DNA from: CBDFLD01 sp965249005
Lineage (GTDB): Bacteria; Acidobacteriota; UBA6911
Direction of reading: 5' to 3'
Assembly (NCBI GenBank): GCA_965249005.1
Contig: CBDFLD010000015.1
Span: 186,001 to 250,000, forward strand
DNA length: 64,000 nucleotides
Position 1 is the first letter of the stretch. Every line of letters starts with the position of its first letter. The notes beneath the pieces were generated by a model. The model saw nothing but the letters and a program-made list of their open reading frames with translations, had not been told where the DNA came from and searched no databases. This document shows, one piece after another, positions 1 to 8,113 of the stretch. The translations under genes and the position numbers were made by a program.

Positions 1-330
1 CTCGAGGCTCACTCCCCCGGCACTTACCACGGCAGAGTACTCTCCGAGGCTGTGTCCCGCCACATAGTCCGGTTTCATACCCCAGCCCTTCAATACCCTT
101 TCTATCGCCACGCTTACCGCTACAATGGCGGGCTGTGTATTCTCCGTCAAACGAAGCACTTCTTCTGGCCCATCAAAGCACATCTCACTAAGGGGAAACG
201 ACAGTGCCTGGTCCACACGCTCGAAGGTATCCCGAGCAACCGGGAAAGTGTCGTAGAGGTCTCTTCCCATCCCAACCGTCTGGGCACCTTGCCCAGGGAA
301 AACAAACGCACTTTTACCCATCGCACTCAC
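1..330 (-). CDS. fabD: Malonyl-CoA:ACP transacylase, N-terminal part (runs off the window)
   Basis: Transfers malonyl from CoA to acyl carrier protein to start each round of cytoplasmic fatty acid elongation. The 110 residues visible contain the FPGQGAQ motif near residues 11-17 and the nucleophile elbow GHSLGEYSA with catalytic Ser at about 94, the normal spacing for FabD. The reading frame stays open to base 1, so the C-terminal two thirds lie outside the window. A GTG at 330 overlaps the plsX stop codon (GTGA); an ATG nine bases further in (321) is the alternative start. The overlap with plsX implies translational coupling in the rpmF-plsX-fabD operon. Family assignment is secure; the exact start is not. 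Confidence 0.93.
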   Translation of the reverse strand, partial: MSAMGKSAFVFPGQGAQTVGMGRDLYDTFPVARDTFERVDQALSFPLSEMCFDGPEEVLRLTENTQPAIVAVSVAIERVLKGWGMKPDYVAGHSLGEYSAVVSAGGVSLE

Positions 331-1349
331 GCTCGAAGGGGATCTCGGGCCGAGTTTGCTGCTCGCCTCAGCTCGTTTTCCAGGTTCTCGTTCAAGTGGT
401 TCTCGCTATAGTCTTTCGCGACCAGCACCGCATTCTTGATGGCGTGGGAACTGGAGCGCCCATGGCAGATGATCGTGACACCGCGGAGACCAATAAGGGG
501 CGCGCCTCCGTATTCGGCATAATCGAGCCTCTTTTTCAAACGCCGGAACGACTGCTGACTCAGGAGTGCCCCTACCTTTGCCTGCAGGTTGCTCGACAAC
601 TCATCCTGGAGCAATCTCAAGATCGTCTCGATGAGGCCCTCGCTCGTCTTCAAAGCCACGTTCCCCGTAAACCCATCACAGACGACTACATCCACACTGC
701 CTCGGTACAGGTCGCGACCTTCGACGTTTCCAATGAAATTCACGGAGACCTTTTTTAGCGCCTTGTACGCCTCCTTGGTAAGCTCGTTTCCTTTGCTCTC
801 CTCTTCCCCGATTGAAAGCAGACCAACCCGCGGAGTCGCAACTCCGATAATTTTGCGGCTGAAGAGATCCCCCATGATTGCAAACTGAAGAAGATGATGG
901 GGTTTGCAGGTTACGTTGGCTCCAACGTCCAGCAGCACCGCGTGGCCCGAGAGTGTAGGCAAGACCGCCGCCAGCGCGGGCCGGTCCACCCCCGGAACGA
1001 CTCCCATCACGGTCTTCGAAATCGCCATCACGGCACCAGTGTTGCCGGCACTCACCAAGCCGCTGGCGAAGCCGTCGCGGACCAATTCAGCGGCGACGCG
1101 GAGCGAAGAGTCTCGCTTGCGGCGCAAAGCCATTGCAGGCTGTTCATCCATCGAGATAATCTCGGAGGCGTGACGAATCTCGATCGGCAGATCGCCACCC
1201 CCCTTCTCACGAAGCAATGGCGCAAGTACTGGTTCCTGCCCCACGAGGACAATACCAACGTCAAAGCTCTTCGCTGCCTCAATGACGCCTTCGACTTCGC
1301 TTCGTGGGGAGCCGTCGCTCCCCATGGCATCCACCGCGATTTTTTGCAT
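327..1349 (-). CDS. plsX: Phosphate acyltransferase PlsX
   Basis: Converts acyl-ACP plus phosphate to acyl-phosphate, the acyl donor for PlsY in phospholipid synthesis; a peripheral membrane enzyme. The 340-residue product has the family's opening AVDAMGSDGSP, the internal LDVGAN segment and the C-terminal VVCDGFTGN and LIGLRGV blocks, and full length for PlsX (about 330-350). It lies 42 bp downstream of rpmF and overlaps fabD, the conserved arrangement linking ribosome and lipid synthesis. Transcription probably comes from the promoter at 2173-2200. Nothing looks damaged. Confidence 0.97.
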   Translation of the reverse strand: MQKIAVDAMGSDGSPRSEVEGVIEAAKSFDVGIVLVGQEPVLAPLLREKGGGDLPIEIRHASEIISMDEQPAMALRRKRDSSLRVAAELVRDGFASGLVSAGNTGAVMAISKTVMGVVPGVDRPALAAVLPTLSGHAVLLDVGANVTCKPHHLLQFAIMGDLFSRKIIGVATPRVGLLSIGEEESKGNELTKEAYKALKKVSVNFIGNVEGRDLYRGSVDVVVCDGFTGNVALKTSEGLIETILRLLQDELSSNLQAKVGALLSQQSFRRLKKRLDYAEYGGAPLIGLRGVTIICHGRSSSHAIKNAVLVAKDYSENHLNENLENELRRAANSARDPLRA

Positions 1350-1391
1350 GTGTAGAGAAGATCTGGAGAAGGAATCTGTTGAAAAAGCGTG

Positions 1392-1577
1392 CTAGATCTC
1401 TTCTTCGGCTTCCATGACCTGGCGGCCCTTGTAATAGCCGCACTTGGTGCACGCCTGATGTGGCGCCTTGGGCTCCAGACACTGGGGACATACCCCGGGT
1501 GTCACTTGCCTCAAAAAGTCATGAGCTCGCCGCTTTCCGCGGCGCGCCTTAGAATGTCTACGTTTCGGATTTGGCAT
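1392..1577 (-). CDS. rpmF: 50S ribosomal protein L32 (zinc-binding form)
   Basis: Small structural protein of the large ribosomal subunit. The 61 residues begin MPNPKRRHSKARR as in most L32 proteins and carry a zinc ribbon with Cys30, Cys33, Cys43 and Cys46. It sits between the DUF177 gene (34 bp upstream) and plsX, the usual bacterial order. Length and motif match the C+ form of the family. Confidence 0.97.
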   Translation of the reverse strand: MPNPKRRHSKARRGKRRAHDFLRQVTPGVCPQCLEPKAPHQACTKCGYYKGRQVMEAEEEI

Positions 1578-1611
1578 CTGACAGCCTCACTGCTAAACTC
1601 TCGCCAAAGAT

Positions 1612-2142
1612 TCAGGTGTTCATTTTCTTTCGAAACTGCGCCAGCACTGCGAACCGAGAGTCTATCGCCTCGGACTTACACGAGCATGATTCCAGATTCA
1701 TGTCGGCCCCACATCCAAAGCAAAGCCCACGGCATTCCGGACGGCACACGAACTTCATGGGAAGCGCCAACTCGATCTGCTCGAGCGCAACCAAGTCGAC
1801 ATCTAGTCGAACCCCGTCATAATAGCCGACCGCCATGTCCTCATACTTTAGCTCGATCTCTTCATCCTTTGAGGACGATTGAGGCTGGGGAAGGTAGAAC
1901 AAGTCGAAGCCGGTCGAAATCTCCTCGGAGACCTCCCTCAAGCAACGCGAGCATAGCAGAATCACACTCGTCGTCACACGACCTACCAGCCGCAACGCAC
2001 CTTCCGCGTTGCCCACAACAAAGGCTAGCTGAACAGGCTCTCGAAGAAAGGCATCCTCGTGGCGAAATGGAAGATCTCCCTCACCGTAAAGGTGTTGCAC
2101 GTGGAGCGGATCATCCTCGAGATCTTCAATTTCAATAAACAC
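1612..2142 (-). CDS. DUF177 / YceD family protein
   Basis: Proteins of this family are encoded immediately before rpmF in many bacteria and plants and have been tied to 23S rRNA accumulation; the precise activity is not settled. This copy is 176 residues with paired cysteines at 64/67 and at 133/137/141/144, the second set in the C-terminal RPECRGLCFGCG motif typical of the family, probably binding zinc. The start is a GTG preceded by GAGGAG at a good distance. It is the first gene of the operon behind the promoter at 2173-2200. Confidence 0.9.
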   Translation of the reverse strand: MFIEIEDLEDDPLHVQHLYGEGDLPFRHEDAFLREPVQLAFVVGNAEGALRLVGRVTTSVILLCSRCLREVSEEISTGFDLFYLPQPQSSSKDEEIELKYEDMAVGYYDGVRLDVDLVALEQIELALPMKFVCRPECRGLCFGCGADMNLESCSCKSEAIDSRFAVLAQFRKKMNT

Positions 2143-2172
2143 GGACGACTCCTCGCCCAGGCAAAGCCGATA

Positions 2173-2200
2173 ATTATACTAGTTTCACGACACTTGTCAA
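2173..2200 (-). promoter_or_regulatory. Sigma-70 promoter of the DUF177-rpmF-plsX-fabD operon
   Basis: On the minus strand a perfect TTGACA (2200-2195) is separated by 16 bp from a perfect TATAAT (2178-2173). The predicted transcript starts near 2166, about 24 nt before the DUF177 GTG. Matching both consensus hexamers suggests a strong constitutive promoter, fitting a ribosomal-protein/lipid operon. Confidence 0.85.
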
Positions 2201-2239
2201 GGTTAGTAACGCAAAACAAAGGATTTACGGCGCGGCGTC

Positions 2240-3019
2240 CTAGTTCGAAGGACTCTCCTGGCCTGAATCCTCTCCGGTACCCCCGGCCTCGAACTGCAAA
2301 CGATTGAGTTCGTCGCTGAACAAGGTCTCGAGCGCGCGCCCGCCTGCCGAAGCCTTCGCTTCCGTCAGTACCTCTATCGCTCGTTCTCGCTCGCCTTGCC
2401 CCGCTAGGGCGCGTGAAAGTTCAAGCTGTAAGTCGTGCTTTGGAAGGTCAGACTCCTCGAGCATACTCTCGAGTAGGACACGTGCGCGATCGTAGTTTCC
2501 CTCCTCACGATGATACTTCGCCAGCAGCTTCTGCCCAAGATGGGCGATGGTGCGGTTGCGGGTATTCTGGGAAACCGATTCGAATGATTGGCGGGCTTCC
2601 TCGCTCTTGCCCTGTTGTTGCTGAATCAGGCCGAGATAATAGCGAGCGATTGTTGCAGATTCAGAAGAGCCCCCATCCGCGATGAGCGAATCGAATTCTT
2701 TCTGGGCTGCCTCATACTTGGCTTCGCTGGTCCTAAACACCGGCTGAGGTCCCTTTCCATAGGGGTCGTCGGGAGCATCGTCACTGATCGAGGCATGGAA
2801 AAAAGCCAGCCCCCGACTCAGTGACTCCTGGGAAGCCAACCCCTGCTCTTGGAAGTACTGGATAGCGAGGTAGATCCCCACCCCGATAAGAATGACAATC
2901 AGAAGGGCCGCGACCAAGAACCTCGTCTGATCCCGAATGAGCGCCACCGCGGAAATCAACGCGTCCTTGACCGGATCATCACCCACAATCTCTTTTCGTG
3001 TCAGCTTAGTCCTGGCCAT
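2240..3019 (-). CDS. Membrane-anchored tetratricopeptide-repeat protein
   Basis: The 259-residue product has a short basic cytoplasmic N-terminus, one transmembrane helix at about residues 33-54, and a soluble remainder with helical repeats resembling TPRs (for example around YYLGLIQQQQGKSEEARQSF and the LAKYHREEGNYDRAR block). This resembles YfgM/BamD-like scaffold proteins, but no specific function can be assigned. I take the ATG at 3019 as start because GAGGA lies eight bases before it; an upstream in-frame start would add 12 poorly conserved residues. It lies just upstream of the DUF177 operon but has its own gap of 97 bp containing that operon's promoter. Confidence 0.75.
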   Translation of the reverse strand: MARTKLTRKEIVGDDPVKDALISAVALIRDQTRFLVAALLIVILIGVGIYLAIQYFQEQGLASQESLSRGLAFFHASISDDAPDDPYGKGPQPVFRTSEAKYEAAQKEFDSLIADGGSSESATIARYYLGLIQQQQGKSEEARQSFESVSQNTRNRTIAHLGQKLLAKYHREEGNYDRARVLLESMLEESDLPKHDLQLELSRALAGQGERERAIEVLTEAKASAGGRALETLFSDELNRLQFEAGGTGEDSGQESPSN

Positions 3020-3153
3020 ACTGGTCCTCGTTTGCGGTCGCGGAGAAAATAGCACACACCGCTACTGTGGTGCAATCCGAACGAATTCGAAAGGTGGAGC
3101 GAAGGGTTGAGACAGGGGTTTTTGACGGCCCTATCTTCTGGAGAAATGGAAGG

Positions 3154-4161
3154 TCAGCTGGCCGAGACAAACCGATCTTGGGCGAAGCTGCGGAGTGCAT
3201 CGACCTGTTCTTTGCGGGATCGAGACAAGGGCACGGTCTTTCGAATCTCTTCTAGTATCTGATCTGTCGTGACCGACTTTCCGTTTGCTTCCAGTACACT
3301 GTAGAGTGACGCGATGACCACTTGCTCGATTTCCGCTCCGCTGAACCCGGCGGATTCCCGAACAAGTCGGGCCAGGTCTATGCCTTTGATCGGCAGATTG
3401 CGCTTCTGCAGATGGATGCGGAGAATGTCCAATCGTTCTTTGTCGTTCGGTAAATCTATAAAGAAGACCTCGTCAAAGCGTCCTTTTCGCTGGAATTCCG
3501 GGGGTAATTTCGCCCACTCGTTGGCAGTGGCGGTCACGAAAACACCATCCTTCTTTTCTTGCATCCAGGTAAGAAAGGAACCAAAGATCCTTCGACCCAG
3601 GCCTCCATCCCCGTCGTTTCCCGAAGCGTTGGAAAACGCCTTCTCGATCTCGTCAATCCAGAGAACAACGGGAGCAACGGATTCCACGATCTCAAAAACG
3701 TGTCGCAGGTTCTTCTCAGATTCACCGACGTACTTGTTCAAAATCTGCGAGGGATCCAGTCGAACTAAAGGCAGGTGCCACTGCCGCGCGATCGTCTTGG
3801 CGGCCAGGCTTTTTCCGCATCCCTGCACACCAACGAAAAGAACGCCGCGGGGCGGCCGCAATCCAAGCTTGCGGGCCTGGTCGCTGAATCCCGCACTATA
3901 ACGGCGCAGCCAGCCCTTCAGAGACGCGAGCCCACCGAGGTGCGTCTCTTCCTCCCCTAGGCCTACACATTCCAAGAGCCCGGACTTTTCAATATGCTGC
4001 TTTTTTCGTTCCAACGCGGCTTCGATATCCTTGGCGTCAAGTATGTCGTCGTCGAGCACGCAACGGCTCACTACACGTTGTGCCTCAGCGAGAGTAAGCC
4101 CCTTCAGGTTACGCACCAACAGGGCGAACTCCGCCTCCTGTAAGCGATACGCGCGTTTCCC
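3154..4161 (-). CDS. Ycf46-like AAA+ ATPase, C-terminal portion (after a frameshift)
   Basis: This carries the AAA+ module: Walker A GVQGCGKS, Walker B VVLWIDEIE, the second region of homology with FQRKGRFDE as arginine finger, and an AAA lid. Cyanobacterial/plastid Ycf46 relatives have the same layout. The frame is open upstream of the apparent TTG at 4119 and encodes YRLQEAEFALLVRNLKGLTL, which is the family's normal linker between the N-domain and AAA core. So this is not an independent gene but the second half of the one that begins at 4630. A +1 shift at the GGGG run (4166-4163) would join them into a full protein of about 491 residues. Role in the cell is unknown for most bacterial members. 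Confidence 0.8.
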   Translation of the reverse strand, partial: GKRAYRLQEAEFALLVRNLKGLTLAEAQRVVSRCVLDDDILDAKDIEAALERKKQHIEKSGLLECVGLGEEETHLGGLASLKGWLRRYSAGFSDQARKLGLRPPRGVLFVGVQGCGKSLAAKTIARQWHLPLVRLDPSQILNKYVGESEKNLRHVFEIVESVAPVVLWIDEIEKAFSNASGNDGDGGLGRRIFGSFLTWMQEKKDGVFVTATANEWAKLPPEFQRKGRFDEVFFIDLPNDKERLDILRIHLQKRNLPIKGIDLARLVRESAGFSGAEIEQVVIASLYSVLEANGKSVTTDQILEEIRKTVPLSRSRKEQVDALRSFAQDRFVSAS

Positions 4162-4630
4162 TCCCCGGTTTCAGATCGCGAAAAGTCTCACGCACCACCT
4201 GCGCCAATTCAGCCTCCTCGGGAAGACTCAACCGGTAAGAGGCGGCATGCTCCAGCAATTCCCCCGGAAGTTCGATGGACCGGGAGGCAAAAATGAGGGT
4301 CAGGTTTAGCAAGTCGGCCCTTTGCAGGATTTCCCGAAGCAGGCGCACCACCCGTGGCTCATCGAGGTATGGGTGGAAGTCAAGCATGAGGTAGACCGCC
4401 GGTATGGAAGCGATGGATATGTGCTTGAGGGCCTTGACCGGCTCTTGCGTATCGTAGACCGACTGCGACCCGCCTGAACGCTGTAGTCCCTTTGTAACTG
4501 ACCAACGAAATGGCACCCGAGCCAACTCAAGACAGATTTCATCGACTACGCGGCATACCCTTTCCTCTTCCCGAGTTTCGATCGTCACAAGAGGATATCT
4601 GGATTTTATCAGCAGCCCAAGATCATCCAT
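4109..4630 (-). CDS. Ycf46-like AAA+ ATPase, N-terminal portion (before a frameshift)
   Basis: The first 150 or so residues match the N-terminal domain of Ycf46-like ATPases: SRYPLVTIETREEERV near residues 9-24 and FRWSVTKGL near 41-49 are the recognisable elements. The frame then diverges and stops at 4109, overlapping the C-terminal piece in another frame. Removing one G from the GGGG run at 4166-4163 would restore one continuous product reading DLKPGGKRAYRLQEAEF across the joint. The disruption could be real decay, programmed +1 frameshifting or an assembly error in a homopolymer; the sequence alone cannot decide. Confidence 0.78.
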   Translation of the reverse strand: MDDLGLLIKSRYPLVTIETREEERVCRVVDEICLELARVPFRWSVTKGLQRSGGSQSVYDTQEPVKALKHISIASIPAVYLMLDFHPYLDEPRVVRLLREILQRADLLNLTLIFASRSIELPGELLEHAASYRLSLPEEAELAQVVRETFRDLKPGRETRVSLTGGGVRPVGA

Positions 4631-4789
4631 GTCAGATTTATCGACGGCAAGGAGGTGGGCCTTAAACCCTTAAATTGTCGCCATTGGGGCACTGGGTCTA
4701 GAGCGCTAGCCCCGAAACGGGACTGGAAGTCGCCAGCGCACCAGTGGCTTGCCGCTGGGTCCGCGCAGTACGCAAGAACAGATCTCGAC

Positions 4790-5251
4790 TCAGCCGAGCT
4801 CCCTCTTTCTGGCCTCGGCCTTCTGAAGCCAGCCGCGCCGCAGTTGCGCCTCGGGCACGCTGGAAAGATACGGCTTGATATCGACGACGGGGGTTCCGTC
4901 GAGCATATCCACTCCCTTCAGTAGGAGCCTTCTACCTCGCCGTTGCGCTAGCTCCACGACGGTAAGACCAATGGGGTTCGGTCGTTGAGGAGAACGGGTT
5001 GCAAATACTCCGTGTGGCTGATCGTCAGATGGAGGCCGCGCTTGCAGGTCCGAGCCGTGGGACAGGTGAAACACCCACAAAATGTACAGGTGAGAGAAGC
5101 CCTCAATATCGGCCAGTCCGGCTTCGTAGTGAGGCAGTACGTCCAACTCACCAGTGGCCGTATGACGCGCACCCAGACCCTTCGGGATATTGGCCGTGTC
5201 CTTGAAGGGGCTACGGATGTAGCCGATGGGATCGATTGTCCAAGACTTCAT
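4790..5251 (-). CDS. trmO: tRNA (N6-threonylcarbamoyladenosine-37) N6-methyltransferase TrmO
   Basis: TrmO (TsaA/YaeB family) methylates t6A37 of some tRNAs using S-adenosylmethionine through an unusual beta-barrel SAM-binding domain. The 153-residue product has the family signature GVFATRSPQRPNPIGLT in the middle, the IGYIRSPF opening, and the LDGTPVVDIKPY motif near the C-terminus. It is shorter than E. coli TrmO because it lacks the C-terminal extension, which is common. Its immediate neighbours are unrelated, so context adds little. Confidence 0.9.
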   Translation of the reverse strand: MKSWTIDPIGYIRSPFKDTANIPKGLGARHTATGELDVLPHYEAGLADIEGFSHLYILWVFHLSHGSDLQARPPSDDQPHGVFATRSPQRPNPIGLTVVELAQRRGRRLLLKGVDMLDGTPVVDIKPYLSSVPEAQLRRGWLQKAEARKRELG

Positions 5252-5384
5252 TGCGTTTCGAACCGGCGTCCCTTTTCACCAAGAGCCTCCATTTCTACCT
5301 CATCCATCCGACGAGCCGTCGAACAAGTCGCTGATCCATTACACGCGTCATCGCTCGGCCGTCATCGCAAACTGGCGCTTGTCC

Positions 5385-5957
5385 TCAACGAACCAGGGTA
5401 GCTCGCGCCTTTTCCTCCAACACGCGGGACCGCAATCCCGCCGCCTTCGCTTCATTGACGGCTTCCTCCACAGCGAGATCGTCGCGCAACATTCGAAACA
5501 GGGCCCAAACATATCCCACCCGGTTCGAGCTGGCGCAGTGAATCAACACCGGGTGCCGATCGGACTCTCTCAGCTTTTGTGCAATCTCACCGAACCCGTC
5601 CCGGCTCAGTTCTCCCGCGGCCACCGGCACATGCATGTAGGCCATCCCTTCCCGACGGACAACCTCGCCTTCATCGAAAGAAAGCTCCTCAACTTCTTGA
5701 TCGGTGCGGAGGTTGATGACCGTGCGAACGCCACGCTGAGCAAATAGACCAAAGTCATCCTCTCCCGGCTGACCTGCGAAAAAGATACGCTGGCCGATTC
5801 TGGCCAGGTTGGGCGTCTTCCCCAAATGATCGGATACAATCCTGACTCTTTCGCTGCCTTGGCTTCGACCATGATCCAGTTGCCAACACAGCAGAATCCC
5901 AACCAGTGTGATCCAACCAAAGCCGCGCCGGTATGGCACACCTGGACCGGACTTCAT
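5385..5957 (-). CDS. Exported tyrosine-phosphatase-like protein (DUF442-related)
   Basis: The 190-residue product starts with a hydrophobic segment at about residues 13-25, probably an uncleaved anchor or signal peptide, followed by a phosphatase fold. The catalytic loop is HCASSNR with Cys141 and Arg146, the C-x4-R spacing seen in the bacterial PTP family related to beta-lactamase-hydrolase-like proteins rather than the canonical C-x5-R. The GVRTVINLR motif near 76-84 is also typical. Substrate is unknown. It is separated from trmO by 133 bp. Confidence 0.78.
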   Translation of the reverse strand: MKSGPGVPYRRGFGWITLVGILLCWQLDHGRSQGSERVRIVSDHLGKTPNLARIGQRIFFAGQPGEDDFGLFAQRGVRTVINLRTDQEVEELSFDEGEVVRREGMAYMHVPVAAGELSRDGFGEIAQKLRESDRHPVLIHCASSNRVGYVWALFRMLRDDLAVEEAVNEAKAAGLRSRVLEEKARATLVR

Positions 5958-6051
5958 TCACGTTCTCCGATTGTGGGGCGAATCGCTTCGCAGTACCGAA
6001 TTCCAAAACGGGTTGCCAGTTTCATTCGCGATCGCTGCTCGAAGCAATCCA

Positions 6052-7671
6052 TCAGGCCGTGACATGCAGGGTTCCAGAATCCAAGTCTTCATCCTGCCGG
6101 GCCACAAAACCATCAGGCATTTCCCCAGTGTCAGGCCGCAGGTACTTCCAGTAGTGGGGCCGGACGCTATCCAGCAACTCTTTTCGAGTCTTGGTCTTCA
6201 GGGGTTTGCCGAGGTAGATCTTACCCACTCGCCCCAACGCGCTCTCAGGAATGGCGCTGGAGAACATCCACATCGGCCAAGTGAAACTGGGCCCGTTGAG
6301 TTTTCGGAGCTTTGCGAGCCAGAGGCCGATGCTACCTAAACGCCAAGCCGTGGGAGCCCACCAGCTGTACTGCCCGGGCCTGAGATTCAGTTTCCAGCAC
6401 TTCATCATGAGTTGCCATTGGAGTGGTGTGAGCTCACGGGTTTCCATTACCCCTTTCTGGTTTTCCATCCGGGTATCGTGCAGTGGCGTAAAAATGGAGG
6501 GAACAAGAAAGGCAAAGAGTCCGCGACGCTCGATTTCGTAGACGAGATCCAGGGTGTCTTGAACGTCTTCGTCCGTTTCACCGGGATTCCCGATAATCAA
6601 CGTCATAACAGGAAACCAGTTGTTACGATTCAACACCTTGAGACCCTCCAGCACAACGCTGGGCCAGTTTTCAATCGGGAACGGGACTCCTTTGCTCGGC
6701 ATGATAGCCTTGGCCATGCGAACCGACCCGGTCTCAAGTCCGATGAGCGGTGTGAGCGCTTTGTGTTGGGGGTGACTACTCAAATAGGGTAGGTGAAGCG
6801 GGCTCTTCGGAAGAAGAATCTCAGACAGGCGCTCGATCAAAAGGGGATCCACTACTGCAGGCGCAATGGTACAGTGGCTAAGCACGTGATGTTCCACCCC
6901 TTCGGTCTCGACGATATCAGAATACAGGCCCAGAAGCGCTTCACGGTTGGGAAAAAAGAATGGGGTGTTTGTCCGAACCTGACCCCAAATGAACATATCT
7001 TCCGTAGCAAGAGATATCTGATTGTTTCCACCCTCGACGTTGCACCGAACAGCGTGCATGATCTTCTCTTTTGGAATGTCGATCTGCGGATTCAGGTCAG
7101 GAACGCAGAATTGACAGCGACGGCCACATCCCGTGGTCATCTCGACGACTCCAAAAGTCGTGCGCTTGTCGGGAATCAGAATGGATTCCTGAGTCAGTGG
7201 ATGTCCCACCTCAATTGTTCTGGGCAACGACTCACCGGCCATGGCTTTGGAGAAAAGCTCTCTCGTGTCTTCGGATTCGGCACGGCCCTCGATAACGCAA
7301 TCGACTCCGAGCTCATCGAACGTATCCGTTTGGATGATCTGCCAACCGCCCGAACCGCCGACCAAAACCTTGAAGTCACGCCTCCAGCGATTGGCCTTCA
7401 GCGAGGCGAACAGCTCACGTGAATAGTGAGAGTTGATCGGCTCTTTGGAAGAACCAAATATCGACGTGTACACCCCGGCTGCGAAGGTCACTCCCAGAGG
7501 ATTATGCGTTGAGACCGCCACTACTTTCGTGTTCGGTCCGATAAACTTGCCTACGTCGTGGGGGTAACAAGCAACGATATCATCTTCCGGGTAATCCCGA
7601 AGCAGCGCTTTCTCAGCCACCCGCACTCCGGCCGGCATATAGCCGGCAGAGCCATCGGCGTTGTACTCCAA
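6052..7671 (-). CDS. Radical SAM protein, main body (downstream of an in-frame TAG)
   Basis: The product has a Rossmann-like N-terminal region resembling B12-binding domains (KVLVGGSGGW), then a radical SAM core with the CGRRCQFC cluster (C-x3-C-x2-C) for a 4Fe-4S centre and SAM, and a long C-terminal extension ending near a WKYLRPDTGE motif. The first codon usually called here is a TTG at 7671 with no ribosome-binding site. The same frame continues upstream, across one TAG at 7680-7678, into residues that look like the missing N-terminus. I treat 6052-7911 as one gene with an internal stop. Substrate is unknown; methyltransferase or ring-forming chemistry is possible for B12-type radical SAM enzymes. 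Confidence 0.82.
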   Translation of the reverse strand: MEYNADGSAGYMPAGVRVAEKALLRDYPEDDIVACYPHDVGKFIGPNTKVVAVSTHNPLGVTFAAGVYTSIFGSSKEPINSHYSRELFASLKANRWRRDFKVLVGGSGGWQIIQTDTFDELGVDCVIEGRAESEDTRELFSKAMAGESLPRTIEVGHPLTQESILIPDKRTTFGVVEMTTGCGRRCQFCVPDLNPQIDIPKEKIMHAVRCNVEGGNNQISLATEDMFIWGQVRTNTPFFFPNREALLGLYSDIVETEGVEHHVLSHCTIAPAVVDPLLIERLSEILLPKSPLHLPYLSSHPQHKALTPLIGLETGSVRMAKAIMPSKGVPFPIENWPSVVLEGLKVLNRNNWFPVMTLIIGNPGETDEDVQDTLDLVYEIERRGLFAFLVPSIFTPLHDTRMENQKGVMETRELTPLQWQLMMKCWKLNLRPGQYSWWAPTAWRLGSIGLWLAKLRKLNGPSFTWPMWMFSSAIPESALGRVGKIYLGKPLKTKTRKELLDSVRPHYWKYLRPDTGEMPDGFVARQDEDLDSGTLHVTA

Positions 7672-7677
7672 CTGTCG

Positions 7678-7911
7678 CTACTTTGGGTATTTTCGGTTCA
7701 GAATCCACTCCAACCACAAGGGAAGGGACGCCATTGCCATCTGGATAAAATACCCGGCATGATCAATGATCTCGGTCAGCGGGGCCGTTAGGACAATCCG
7801 CTTTCCTTCACCAGAAGAAAACTCGAGCTTCGAGTCGGGTGCGGCAACAGTCGAGTGGCCGTTGACCTTACCGCGCGGAGCCGCATCTTGCTGATCTGTC
7901 GCAACGTTCAT
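7678..7911 (-). CDS. Radical SAM protein, N-terminal piece ending at an in-frame TAG
   Basis: This 77-codon segment starts at an ATG with a strong GGAGGG ten bases upstream, contains RIVLTAPLTEI (a typical opening beta strand of B12-binding radical SAM proteins) and ends ILNRKYPK-stop. The next in-frame codons are CGA CAG TTG GAG and lead straight into the main body. A tryptophan codon TGG at the stop position would give KYPKWRQLEYN, a natural-looking sequence, and differs by one transition. So this is the beginning of the gene at 6052-7671 and not a separate small gene. Confidence 0.7.
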   Translation of the reverse strand: MNVATDQQDAAPRGKVNGHSTVAAPDSKLEFSSGEGKRIVLTAPLTEIIDHAGYFIQMAMASLPLWLEWILNRKYPK

Positions 7912-7944
7912 TAAATCTTCACCCTCCGCAATCAGACCCTAGAG

Positions 7945-7989
7945 AAAAAACCAGGGATCGCCAACCCGGCGCAACCGGGGGCAAGCCCC
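7945..7989 (-). terminator. Hairpin region followed by T run in the radical SAM leader
   Basis: Reading the minus strand, a GGGG/CCCC hairpin (7989-7978) and a CCCGG/CCGGG hairpin (7979-7965) are followed by a weaker stem and six T residues (7950-7945). This may terminate transcription coming from the CinA-like gene, or act as an attenuator in the 34 nt before the radical SAM start codon. I could not match it to a cobalamin or other known riboswitch consensus. Confidence 0.35.
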
Positions 7990-8113
7990 AAAAGCATCAC
8001 AGGTTACAGAAAGTAGGTATCAAAAGCTATAGTCTTCCCCAACTTTGCCCCAGCAATCGTTAGAACTCGGTAGCTCCGGGCCAAACGCACGCTCCCGATT
8101 ACGCACCCAGCAC

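Noticed and set aside
7912..8040. Possible cobalamin or cyclic-di-GMP riboswitch
   Set aside because: The B12-box and GEMM consensus elements could not be found in either orientation.
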